Assembly (NCBI GenBank): GCA_024277605.1
Contig: JAJRUU010000300.1
Location: 1-7,741 of the forward strand
Source: a bacterium
GTDB lineage: Bacteria > SZUA-182 > SZUA-191 > JAJRXT01
Direction of reading: 5' to 3'
Length of the DNA: 7,741 nt
This document shows, piece after piece, positions 1 to 6,540 of the stretch. Both the position numbers and the translations under genes were made by a program. Under the pieces are notes generated by a model, which worked only from the letters and a program-made list of their open reading frames with translations, made no database searches and was not told where the DNA came from. How positions within the stretch are numbered: position 1 is the first letter of the stretch; every line of letters begins with the position of its first letter.

Positions 1-1
1 C

Positions 2-1054
2 AGCATGCCGGTAGCCCAAAGGTGGTATGGAAATGGATACTATTATTTAACCCGTCAGTTAACGAGACTCATCATCGGTATGGCAGTGATGTTTTTGGGT
101 ATGAAATTACCATATAGCTGGTGGAGGAAAAGTGTATATGTCTGGTTGGCGTTAGGTTTTGGTTTACTGATTATGGTTTTGGTTTCCCCTCAAGCCCAGA
201 CTCAAAACGGCGCCCAGCGTTGGCTTGCCTGGGGAAGTTTCAGCTTTCAACCTGTTGAAATAGCTAAATGGTGCTTGATAGTTTACCTGGCACGCAGCTT
301 ATCAGAGTCAGGGGATAAACAGGAAGAAGAAGGCCATAAAAACACGCTGCCTGTTTTTATCGTGCTGGGGGCGATGTGTCTTCTAGTGGCCTGCCAGCCG
401 GACATAGGCAACTGTCTGATTCTGGCTGCGCTGGCGCTGGTCATGTTTTTTGTGGCTGGGATAAGATTCAGGTATCTGGCTGCACTGGGGCTGGTCTGCC
501 TGAGTGGTTTTTGGCTTTTGGTATCTAACCTTGCCTACAGTCAGCGCCGGATTATTAGTTTTTTAAATCCATGGCGGGATCCCAGCGATGCCGGATTCCA
601 ACTTACCCAGTCTTTTATTGCGCTGGGCCGTGGAGGGCTGGCCGGTGTAGGTTTAGGGGCTGGTCAACAAAAAGTTTTTTATTTGCCGGAGGCTCATACT
701 GACTTTATCCTGGCGGTTATCGGTGAGGAATGGGGATTTTTGGGGGTTGTCCTGATCCTGATTTTGTTTGCCGTGTTGATGTGGCGGGGATTATTCATTG
801 CCCGGCGAGCCCCGGATGTTTTTGGGAGCTATCTGGCATTGGGCATTACGTGTTTAATCGGTATACAGGCTATAGTTAATATGGGAGTAGTCGGCGGCCT
901 CCTGCCGACCAAGGGTTTGCCCTTGCCGTTTATCAGTTACGGGGGGTCGGCGTTAGTGGTAAATATGCTGGCGATTGGTATCTTGCTGAATATATCCCAC
1001 GCACAAACAACTCCGGCTAAAAAGTCAAGCAGGGCTTTCAGGGGGAGCCGGTGA
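2..1054 (+). CDS. ftsW: FtsW, septal peptidoglycan glycosyltransferase (SEDS family), 5' partial
   Basis: FtsW is a polytopic inner-membrane SEDS protein that polymerises lipid II into septal glycan strands together with a class B penicillin-binding protein. The frame is open to the window edge. The codon before the first Met (position 5) is Ser, matching the YSAS-type motif at the end of the first membrane segment, so Met5 is internal and about 30 or more N-terminal residues are missing. Counting from Met5, family motifs are GAQRW (69-73), QPDIG (131-135), FLNPWRDP (186-193), QLTQS (199-203) and LPEAHTDFILAVIGEE (227-242). The last holds the essential extracellular Asp (D233). PTKGLPLPFISYGGSAL (301-317) closes the family core. 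Several long hydrophobic segments fit a multi-pass protein. The QPSE motif reads QPVE (82-85). RodA or SpoVE are relatives; the position before murG favours FtsW. Its stop overlaps the murG start by four bases. Confidence 0.95.
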   Translation, partial: SMPVAQRWYGNGYYYLTRQLTRLIIGMAVMFLGMKLPYSWWRKSVYVWLALGFGLLIMVLVSPQAQTQNGAQRWLAWGSFSFQPVEIAKWCLIVYLARSLSESGDKQEEEGHKNTLPVFIVLGAMCLLVACQPDIGNCLILAALALVMFFVAGIRFRYLAALGLVCLSGFWLLVSNLAYSQRRIISFLNPWRDPSDAGFQLTQSFIALGRGGLAGVGLGAGQQKVFYLPEAHTDFILAVIGEEWGFLGVVLILILFAVLMWRGLFIARRAPDVFGSYLALGITCLIGIQAIVNMGVVGGLLPTKGLPLPFISYGGSALVVNMLAIGILLNISHAQTTPAKKSSRAFRGSR

Positions 1055-2160
1055 GATGGATAGTTGCCGGCGGGGAGACCGGTGGCCATTTATATCCGGG
1101 GATTGCTATTGCCCAGGAATTAAAACGGCAGGTAGCCGGGGCGGATGTTTTGTTTGTGGGTCATGCTCGCGGGTTGACCGGCGATATTGTAAAACGTGAG
1201 GGTTTTGAATTTAAGGAGCTTAGAATGAGTCCACTTAAGGGGGTATCAATCCGGGGGGGTATAAAAACCACACTAAGACTCCCGGCGGCCTGCTGGCAGT
1301 CGGGACGGATTATTAGTCAATTTAATCCTCAGGCGGTGCTGGGTGTCGGTGGTTATAGCGCAGGGCCGGTGATTGTCAGTGCGGCGTTGATGCGCAGGGC
1401 CTGTTACCTTCAAGAGCAGAATGTTTATCCGGGCTTAACTAACCGTTTGTTAACTAAGTTAGTAAAAAAGATATTTATTTCATATCAGGCTACAACAAAT
1501 TATTTCCCGGAGCAAAAGACATTGCTTACCGGAAATCCAGTACGCATGGAAATGACCAAGTTGCCTATAAAAAACGAGGCTTTACAAAAACTTAATCTAT
1601 CGCCGGATAAATTCACCGTATTGGTTTTTGGCGGCAGTCAAGGTGCCCAGCGCATAAACCGTGGTTTACTGGAAGCGCTACCGCTGTTGGAAAAAGAGAA
1701 AACAAGTATACAGATTGTCCATCAAACGGGTGAGCGGGACTATTCCGAGGTTAAGGCTGCTTATGGGCGGCAGGAAATTAAGGCGCATGTGGTTTCATTC
1801 ATTTATGATATGCCCAGCGCTTATGCAACGGCGGATATGGTGATCTGCCGTGCCGGAGCCACCAGCCTGGCTGAGATTACCACTACTGCTAAACCGGCGC
1901 TGCTTATACCTTATCCCCATGCCGCTAATGATCATCAGCGGAAAAATGCTGAGGTGCTGGCTCGGGCAAAAGCGGCACAGGTAATGTCAGATGCTGATGT
2001 AACTGGAGCCGGATTAGCTGAAGTTATACAGGAACTTATGCATAATCGGGAGAAACTGGCGCAAATGTCAAAAAATAGCCGGGATCTAAGTCGGCCAAAT
2101 GCTGCCCGACAAATAGTGGAGCATATTTTAGCGGAGTCAGATAATGCTGGGCAGAATTAA
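1051..2160 (+). CDS. murG: MurG, UDP-GlcNAc:undecaprenyl-PP-MurNAc-pentapeptide GlcNAc transferase
   Basis: MurG transfers GlcNAc from UDP-GlcNAc onto lipid I to make lipid II on the cytoplasmic face of the inner membrane. The 369 residues are a usual family length with a GT-B fold. The N-terminal acceptor domain has a glycine-rich loop GGETGGHLYPG (7-17) with His13, then GVGGYSAGP (98-106) and EQNVYPGLTNR (122-132). The C-terminal donor domain has FGGSQGAQRIN (193-203), HQTG (224-227), RAGATSLAE (267-275), whose Glu is expected to bind the donor ribose, and PYPHAANDHQ (287-296). The loop normally reads GGGTGGH; Glu9 replaces a Gly. The start is GTG, sharing GTGA with the ftsW stop, behind AGGGGGA at 1040-1046. 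The 3' end overlaps murC by 17 bases. The run of seven G at 1253-1259 does not break the frame. Confidence 0.97.
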   Translation: MRWIVAGGETGGHLYPGIAIAQELKRQVAGADVLFVGHARGLTGDIVKREGFEFKELRMSPLKGVSIRGGIKTTLRLPAACWQSGRIISQFNPQAVLGVGGYSAGPVIVSAALMRRACYLQEQNVYPGLTNRLLTKLVKKIFISYQATTNYFPEQKTLLTGNPVRMEMTKLPIKNEALQKLNLSPDKFTVLVFGGSQGAQRINRGLLEALPLLEKEKTSIQIVHQTGERDYSEVKAAYGRQEIKAHVVSFIYDMPSAYATADMVICRAGATSLAEITTTAKPALLIPYPHAANDHQRKNAEVLARAKAAQVMSDADVTGAGLAEVIQELMHNREKLAQMSKNSRDLSRPNAARQIVEHILAESDNAGQN

Positions 2161-3520
2161 ACACATATATTTTATAGGGATTGGCGGTATCGGCATGAGC
2201 GGTATTGCCGAGTTGCTTTTGAACCTGGGATATTTGGTGAGCGGTTCGGATGCCAAAGAAAGTCCTATTACCGACAGGCTTAAGCAACTGGGGGCCAAGG
2301 TATATATCGGGCATAAGGCTAAACAGGTAGAAGGTGTAGATGTAATAGTGATCTCATCGGCTATAGCTGCTGATAATGCAGAGATAATGGCGGCTCGCAA
2401 GCGGCTGATACCGGTAATTCCCCGCGCCGAAATGCTGGCTGAGTTGATGCGGCTTAAATATGGGATTGCCGTTGCCGGTACGCATGGTAAGACTACTACC
2501 ACCTCCATAGTGGCTACCGTATTGGCTAAAGGGAAACTGGATCCCACTATCGTGGTGGGTGGGCGCTTAAACAGCCTGGGCAGTAATGCAAAACTAGGTT
2601 CTGGTGAATTTCTGGTGGCTGAGGCCGATGAAAGCGATGGCTCGTTTTTGAGACTCTCACCAACTATTGCGGTAGTTACCACCATTGATGCCGAACACTT
2701 GGATTACTACGGCACGCTGGAAAACCTCAAACACGATTTTCTGCAATTTATAAATAAGGTTCCCTTTTATGGATCGGCCGTTTTGTGCCTGGATCAAAAA
2801 AATATTCAGGAGCTAATCCCCCAAATAGAGAAACGCTATATTACCTATGGGCTAAACACCCAGGCCGATGTAATGGCTGAACAGATTGTCTTTAGTAAGT
2901 TCAGCAGTCGTTTTAATGTGCTGCATCGGGGAGATAGGTTGGGTTCGGTCAATATTAATGTACCGGGATTACATAATGTTTACAACTGCCTGGCTGCCAT
3001 AGCAGTCGGACTTGATCTGGATATGGAATTTGACACTATAAAGTCAGCCCTGGAAGAATTTGCCGGTGTGGACCGGAGATTTCAACTTATTGGAGATGTA
3101 GCTGATATTCTTATAATTGACGATTATGCGCATCATCCGGTGGAAATTAAAGCCACGCTGCGAGCGGCTAAAGAGGGCTGGGGCAGAAGGACGGTAGTCA
3201 TTTTCCAGCCTCATCGCTATAGCCGTACCAGGGATATGTTAGATGAGTTCTTTACCGCCTTTTATCAGGCGGATGTGCTGATAGTTACCAGTATCTATTC
3301 CGCTGGTGAAGAGCCGATACCCGGCGTATCCGCTCAGCAGATTGCTGAGGGAGTAAGGGAACATGGCCACCGGGATGTGGTGTTTATACCCAAAACGGAA
3401 GGCATCATACCTTATGTGTTAGGTGTGCTGAAACCACAGGATATGCTGCTTACTTTGGGGGCGGGCAATGTTGGGGAATTAGCCTCTAAAATACGGCAGG
3501 AACTAGAGGTTAAAGTATAG
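2144..3520 (+). CDS. murC: MurC, UDP-N-acetylmuramate--L-alanine ligase
   Basis: MurC is the cytoplasmic ATP-dependent ligase that adds L-Ala to UDP-MurNAc, the first step of the peptide stem. The 458 residues match the family and show its three-domain plan. The N-terminal Rossmann-like UDP-binding domain has FIGIGGIGMSG (10-20). The central ATPase domain has the P-loop AGTHGKTTTT (111-120), EADESDGSF (160-168), AEHLDYYG (183-190) and HNVYN (277-281). The C-terminal domain has VDRRFQ (309-314), DDYAHHPVEI (326-335), QPHRYSRT (355-362) and GAGNVG (439-444). The FIGIGGIGMSG and DDYAHHP signatures separate MurC from MurD, MurE and MurF; Mpl is excluded by length and context. The ATG lies inside the murG 3' end, seven bases after GGAG (2133-2136). 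The last base of its TAG stop is the first base of the murB GTG. Confidence 0.98.
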   Translation: MLGRIKHIYFIGIGGIGMSGIAELLLNLGYLVSGSDAKESPITDRLKQLGAKVYIGHKAKQVEGVDVIVISSAIAADNAEIMAARKRLIPVIPRAEMLAELMRLKYGIAVAGTHGKTTTTSIVATVLAKGKLDPTIVVGGRLNSLGSNAKLGSGEFLVAEADESDGSFLRLSPTIAVVTTIDAEHLDYYGTLENLKHDFLQFINKVPFYGSAVLCLDQKNIQELIPQIEKRYITYGLNTQADVMAEQIVFSKFSSRFNVLHRGDRLGSVNINVPGLHNVYNCLAAIAVGLDLDMEFDTIKSALEEFAGVDRRFQLIGDVADILIIDDYAHHPVEIKATLRAAKEGWGRRTVVIFQPHRYSRTRDMLDEFFTAFYQADVLIVTSIYSAGEEPIPGVSAQQIAEGVREHGHRDVVFIPKTEGIIPYVLGVLKPQDMLLTLGAGNVGELASKIRQELEVKV

Positions 3521-4437
3521 TGTGCAGCGCAATATCAAAGAGTGCTATACGGCAGTTTCAACATGAGCTGAAAATTCGTGGTCGAGCGCTGTTTGACGAA
3601 CCCTTGGCTGGCTTTTCTTCTATAGGGGTGGGTGGTTCGGCCCAAATGCTGCTATTCCCGCAGGACATCGATGATTTGGTGAGAACTAATGAGTTTGCTT
3701 CCCGTTACAATATTCCCATATTTGTAGTAGGGTGTGGCAGTAATATACTGGTCAGGGATGAAGGGGTGTACGGGATTGTAGTTTGCCTTAAGGAAGGCTT
3801 TAATAGTATCGCCCGTAAAGGCGATTGTCTGGTAGTTCAGGCTGGGGCCAGATTATCAATGGTAATCAGGTTTGCTGTTGAAGAGGAATTAGCGGGCCTG
3901 GAAACCCTGGTTGGCATTCCCGGTACAATGGGAGGGGCGGTGTTTATGAATGCCGGTACAAACGAGGGGAATATAGCCCAGGTGTTGGAGGAGCTAAAAC
4001 TGCTGGGCGCTGGACTTCAACTAAGGAGATTACAGAAAGATCAACTTCAATTTGGCTATCGCCAAAGTAATCTTCCAGCAGGCAGTATCATCCTGGAGGT
4101 AAAATTAAAGCTTAAATATCAACCAAAGAAAGAGCTTAAAGACAAAATCAATAAGTTGTTGTCCCGGCGCAAAGAGACACAGCCTGTAGGTCAAAAAAGC
4201 GCCGGTTGTATATTTAAAAATCCACCTGGTGAGTTTGCCGGAAAACTGATCGAGGCGGTCGGGCTTAAGGGATATTGTGTGGGAGATGCTCAGGTTTCCA
4301 CCCGGCATGCCAACTTTATTGTAAATAATGGTCAGGCTACAGCCAAAAATGTATTAGAGCTAATTGAGCTGATCAAACAGCTGGTGTGGGAGGTGAGGGG
4401 TATTAAGCTTGTGCAGGAGGGGATTGTCGTTGGCTAA
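3520..4437 (+). CDS. murB: MurB, UDP-N-acetylenolpyruvoylglucosamine reductase (type II-like)
   Basis: MurB is the cytoplasmic FAD enzyme that reduces UDP-GlcNAc-enolpyruvate with NADPH to UDP-MurNAc, the substrate of MurC encoded just upstream. The 305 residues fit the shorter type II form, in contrast to the longer E. coli type I protein. Visible motifs are FSSIGVGGSA (32-41), the FAD-binding stretch VGCGSNILVRDEG (70-82), GIPGTMGGAVFMNAG (132-146), YRQSNL (180-185) with the conserved Arg181, and SAGCIFKNP (227-235). Residue 230, the proton donor position that is Ser in E. coli, is Cys here; I believe Cys is a known variant in other MurB proteins. Glu300 is placed to be the C-terminal active-site Glu. 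The start is GTG, overlapping the murC stop as TAGTG, with AGAGGT at 3505-3510 nine bases upstream. No ddl or murA follows; ftsQ overlaps its last eight bases. Confidence 0.97.
   Translation: MCSAISKSAIRQFQHELKIRGRALFDEPLAGFSSIGVGGSAQMLLFPQDIDDLVRTNEFASRYNIPIFVVGCGSNILVRDEGVYGIVVCLKEGFNSIARKGDCLVVQAGARLSMVIRFAVEEELAGLETLVGIPGTMGGAVFMNAGTNEGNIAQVLEELKLLGAGLQLRRLQKDQLQFGYRQSNLPAGSIILEVKLKLKYQPKKELKDKINKLLSRRKETQPVGQKSAGCIFKNPPGEFAGKLIEAVGLKGYCVGDAQVSTRHANFIVNNGQATAKNVLELIELIKQLVWEVRGIKLVQEGIVVG
4415..4422 (+). promoter_or_regulatory. Ribosome binding site selecting the ftsQ TTG start
   Basis: AGGAGGGG inside the 3' end of murB is a strong Shine-Dalgarno match. It ends seven bases before TTG at 4430, which gives a protein starting MAKNKYPK. 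The in-frame TTG at 4409 lies upstream of this site and could not use it, and the TTG at 4424 is only one base away. The site therefore decides the start, inferred from spacing. Confidence 0.7.
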
Positions 4438-5212
4438 AAATAAATACCCAAAACTTAATAAACCGGGTTATAGAAAACCAAAAGGCAACTATGTCAGTCG
4501 ACTGATTGCCAAAAAAATAAAATATATAGTATTAGCGGTATTGTTGGCAGGGGGTGGGTATGGCGGCCGCCTGGCTTATAATTACATTACGCATTTACCA
4601 TACTTTGAGGTATCCAGCATTTTGATTAAGGGGAATAAAAAGGTGCAGCATTCCCAGATTCGGCAATTGATTAATTCGGGCTATCAACAAAATATCTTTG
4701 AAATAGACGCCGAAAAGGCTGGAGAAGCCATAGAGATGCACCCCTATATTAAGCAGGCTAAGGTGACCAAAACGTTCCCCGGCACCGTCAATATCACAGT
4801 TAAAGAACGGACAGGGTTCGCCTTGTTAAACTCTGACGGTTTGTATGTAGTAGATGAGGAAGGTGTGGTGCTAGAGAAGTTTGATGGGAAGAAGCTGCCT
4901 GATTTACCCATAATTAGCGGAGTATTCAAAGAGCGGTTGCGACCGGGAAAAAAATGTACTCAAGCAGCTATCAAACATGGGCTTCAGGTATTATGCCGGC
5001 TCAAGGAGACTAACCTGCTCAGGGATGTTTCCGAGGTAAATGTTCAGGATCCGTATAACGCAGTCTTCTATACGGTGCGCAATGGAATCGAAGTCCGTCT
5101 GGGCGAAGGCAATATTGAGCAAAAATTAAACTATATGAAAACTGTCTGGCAAAACCTGAATGCGCGGATTAAGGAAGTGAATTTTTGGATTTACGATATA
5201 AGGATATGGTAG
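4430..5212 (+). CDS. ftsQ: FtsQ/DivIB cell division protein, C-terminus out of frame
   Basis: FtsQ is a bitopic inner-membrane divisome protein that binds FtsB and FtsL and links the Z-ring side to septal synthesis. From the TTG at 4430 the frame gives 260 residues: a basic cytoplasmic tail (1-29), one membrane segment (about 30-48), a POTRA domain (about 58-127, with YFEVSSILIKGNKKV and HPYIKQAKVTKTFPGTV), then the periplasmic beta domain ending with EQKLNYMKTVWQNL (230-243). After Phe252 the frame reads eight atypical residues (WIYDIRIW) and stops. The expected last strand, DLRYKDMVVV, lies in the -1 frame, so adding one T to the run at 5182-5186 would give about 272 residues ending at 5247. 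Identification rests on the POTRA domain, topology and position between murB and ftsA. A longer start at 4409 (TTG) is possible but lacks its own binding site. Confidence 0.9.
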   Translation: MAKNKYPKLNKPGYRKPKGNYVSRLIAKKIKYIVLAVLLAGGGYGGRLAYNYITHLPYFEVSSILIKGNKKVQHSQIRQLINSGYQQNIFEIDAEKAGEAIEMHPYIKQAKVTKTFPGTVNITVKERTGFALLNSDGLYVVDEEGVVLEKFDGKKLPDLPIISGVFKERLRPGKKCTQAAIKHGLQVLCRLKETNLLRDVSEVNVQDPYNAVFYTVRNGIEVRLGEGNIEQKLNYMKTVWQNLNARIKEVNFWIYDIRIW

Positions 5213-5247
5213 TTGTGCAATTTAAACAAATTCAAAACAGGGCATAG
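5182..5247 (+). other. ftsQ: Frame break in ftsQ with displaced C-terminal coding segment
   Basis: The run of five T (5182-5186) is where the ftsQ frame departs from the family pattern. Read in the -1 frame from TTG at 5185, the next 20 codons give LDLRYKDMVVVQF followed by a short polar tail and TAG at 5245-5247. The DLRY block matches the conserved last beta-strand of FtsQ; in E. coli FtsQ, as I recall it, the Tyr of this block is Tyr248, which is needed to bind FtsB. A six-T run would restore a single frame. Whether the missing base is a sequence error, a mutation or a site of recoding cannot be settled here. Confidence 0.85.
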
Positions 5248-5274
5248 GCCTTATGCGGTGTAAGACATTATTAG

Positions 5275-5286
5275 AAGGGAGGTGAT
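5275..5286 (+). promoter_or_regulatory. Near-consensus ribosome binding site of ftsA
   Basis: AAGGGAGGTGAT is almost fully complementary to the 3' end of 16S rRNA, with its GGAGG core seven bases before the ftsA ATG at 5290. It is the strongest site in the window and sits in the first real intergenic gap of the cluster. This suggests that ftsA is translated independently rather than by coupling to ftsQ. Confidence 0.8.
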
Positions 5287-5289
5287 GAT

Positions 5290-6516
5290 ATGAACCATAA
5301 TCTAATTACCGGCTTGGATATTGGCACCACCAAAACTTGTGCGGTTATAGGTGAGCCCAATAGTAAAGGCGGGTTGGATATAATAGGCTTTGGCTGTAAA
5401 CCATCTAAAGGCTTGCGCCGTGGAGTGGTGGTCAATATTGACAGTACGGTTGAGTCAATAAAGGATGCGATTCAAGAGGCTCAGGAAATGGCCGGCGTTG
5501 AGGTGGGGAGTGTTTATGCAGGAATTGCCGGGAAGCATCTTCAGGGATTTAACAGCCGTGGAGTGGTAGCTGTATCCAACCGGGATCACGAGGTCAGGCA
5601 GGAGGATGTGGATCGGGTGATTGGGGCCGCTTCGGCTATTAATGTTCCCTTAGACAGGAAAATAATACATGTATTGCCGCAAGAATTCATTGTAGACGGT
5701 CAGGATGGGGTCAAGGAACCGATTGGCATGTCCGGGGTGAGATTAGAGGCTGAGACGCATATCGTGACCGGCGCTGTAAATTCTATTCAAAACATTATAA
5801 AGAGTGTTGCCAAGGCCGGCTTGGAAGTAGAAGATATTGTGCTGGAGCAGTTAGCCGCAAGCGAGGCAACTATATGTGCTGATGAAAAAGAATTGGGTAC
5901 GGTCCTGGTTGATATTGGTGGAGGAACCAGTGACTTAGTCATTTTTGTAAACGGCAGCGTAATGCATACCGCTGTGTTAGCATTAGGCGGAGATCACTTT
6001 ACCAATGATATTTCGGTTGGCTTACTCACCCCGGTAGCCGAGGCTGAGGCTATAAAGCGCCAATATGGTTGTGCCCTCGCCAGTATGGTATTGGATAATG
6101 AAAGTGTTAATGTGCACAGTGTAGGTGGCCGAGCGCCACGAAGCCTTTCGCGCCAGGTATTATGTGAAATAATCGAACCCCGGGCCGAGGAGATTTTTAG
6201 CCTTCTGGATCAGTACATTACTGATTCCGGTTATAAACACCTGGTAGCCGGAGGGATGGTGCTTACCGGCGGAGCGGTGATTATGGAGGGTATGCCGGAG
6301 ATATCAGGGCAAATCCTGGGATTGCCGGTACGTCGGGGGTATCCACAAAACATAGGCGGATTAGTGGATGTGGTGAATAGCCCAATGTACGCTACCGGAG
6401 TTGGATTGGCATTGTATGGGGCTAAAAATGGCAAACCGTGTAATCAAACTAATGCTAATGGATTGTTTCAACGTTTAACCCAGCAGATGATGAGTTGGAT
6501 TAACAGTGTTTTTTAG
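5290..6516 (+). CDS. ftsA: FtsA, actin-like membrane tether of the Z ring
   Basis: FtsA is an actin-family ATPase that anchors FtsZ filaments to the inner membrane and recruits later divisome proteins. The 408 residues are typical. The phosphate-1 motif is DIGTTKTC (10-17). Subdomain 1C occupies roughly 85-165 and includes VLPQEFIVDGQDGVKEPIGM (128-147). Phosphate-2 is DIGGGTSD (208-215), and the adenosine motif is VLTGGAVIMEG (324-334). NSPMYATGVGLALYG (363-377) is a family signature. The last 18 residues (391-408) form a plausible amphipathic helix, with Phe, Leu, Met, Trp and Ile set among polar residues, matching the membrane-targeting sequence of FtsA. The helix and subdomain 1C exclude MreB and DnaK. 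The start is ATG behind a very strong binding site. It is separated by 24 bases from ftsZ, its direct partner. Confidence 0.98.
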   Translation: MNHNLITGLDIGTTKTCAVIGEPNSKGGLDIIGFGCKPSKGLRRGVVVNIDSTVESIKDAIQEAQEMAGVEVGSVYAGIAGKHLQGFNSRGVVAVSNRDHEVRQEDVDRVIGAASAINVPLDRKIIHVLPQEFIVDGQDGVKEPIGMSGVRLEAETHIVTGAVNSIQNIIKSVAKAGLEVEDIVLEQLAASEATICADEKELGTVLVDIGGGTSDLVIFVNGSVMHTAVLALGGDHFTNDISVGLLTPVAEAEAIKRQYGCALASMVLDNESVNVHSVGGRAPRSLSRQVLCEIIEPRAEEIFSLLDQYITDSGYKHLVAGGMVLTGGAVIMEGMPEISGQILGLPVRRGYPQNIGGLVDVVNSPMYATGVGLALYGAKNGKPCNQTNANGLFQRLTQQMMSWINSVF

Positions 6517-6540
6517 TATATATCTTAGGGGGTTGAGAAA

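Noticed and set aside
1253..1259. Run of seven G in murG, with a second run of seven at 7336-7342 in ftsZ; considered as phase-variable tracts.
   Set aside because: Both encode expected Gly codons with intact frames on either side, in genes that are normally essential.
1661..1843. A 60-codon + strand frame within murG.
   Set aside because: It overlaps the conserved MurG donor domain in another frame and has no recognisable domain.
2036..2685. Long open frames on the - strand opposite murG and murC, and similar ones opposite murB, ftsQ, ftsA and ftsZ.
   Set aside because: They lie antisense to clearly conserved genes and show no recognisable motif; they are shadows of + strand codon usage.
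5242..5256. Small inverted repeat GCATA-GGCCT-TATGC between ftsQ and ftsA.
   Set aside because: The stem is only five base pairs with no T run after it, and it overlaps the displaced ftsQ stop region. Too weak to call a terminator or operator.
6495..6524. TTGGAT followed after 16 bases by TATATA at the end of ftsA, resembling a promoter for ftsZ.
   Set aside because: Transcription would start near 6529, inside the ftsZ ribosome binding site at 6527-6532, so the transcript would lack a working site. AT-rich chance match is more likely.
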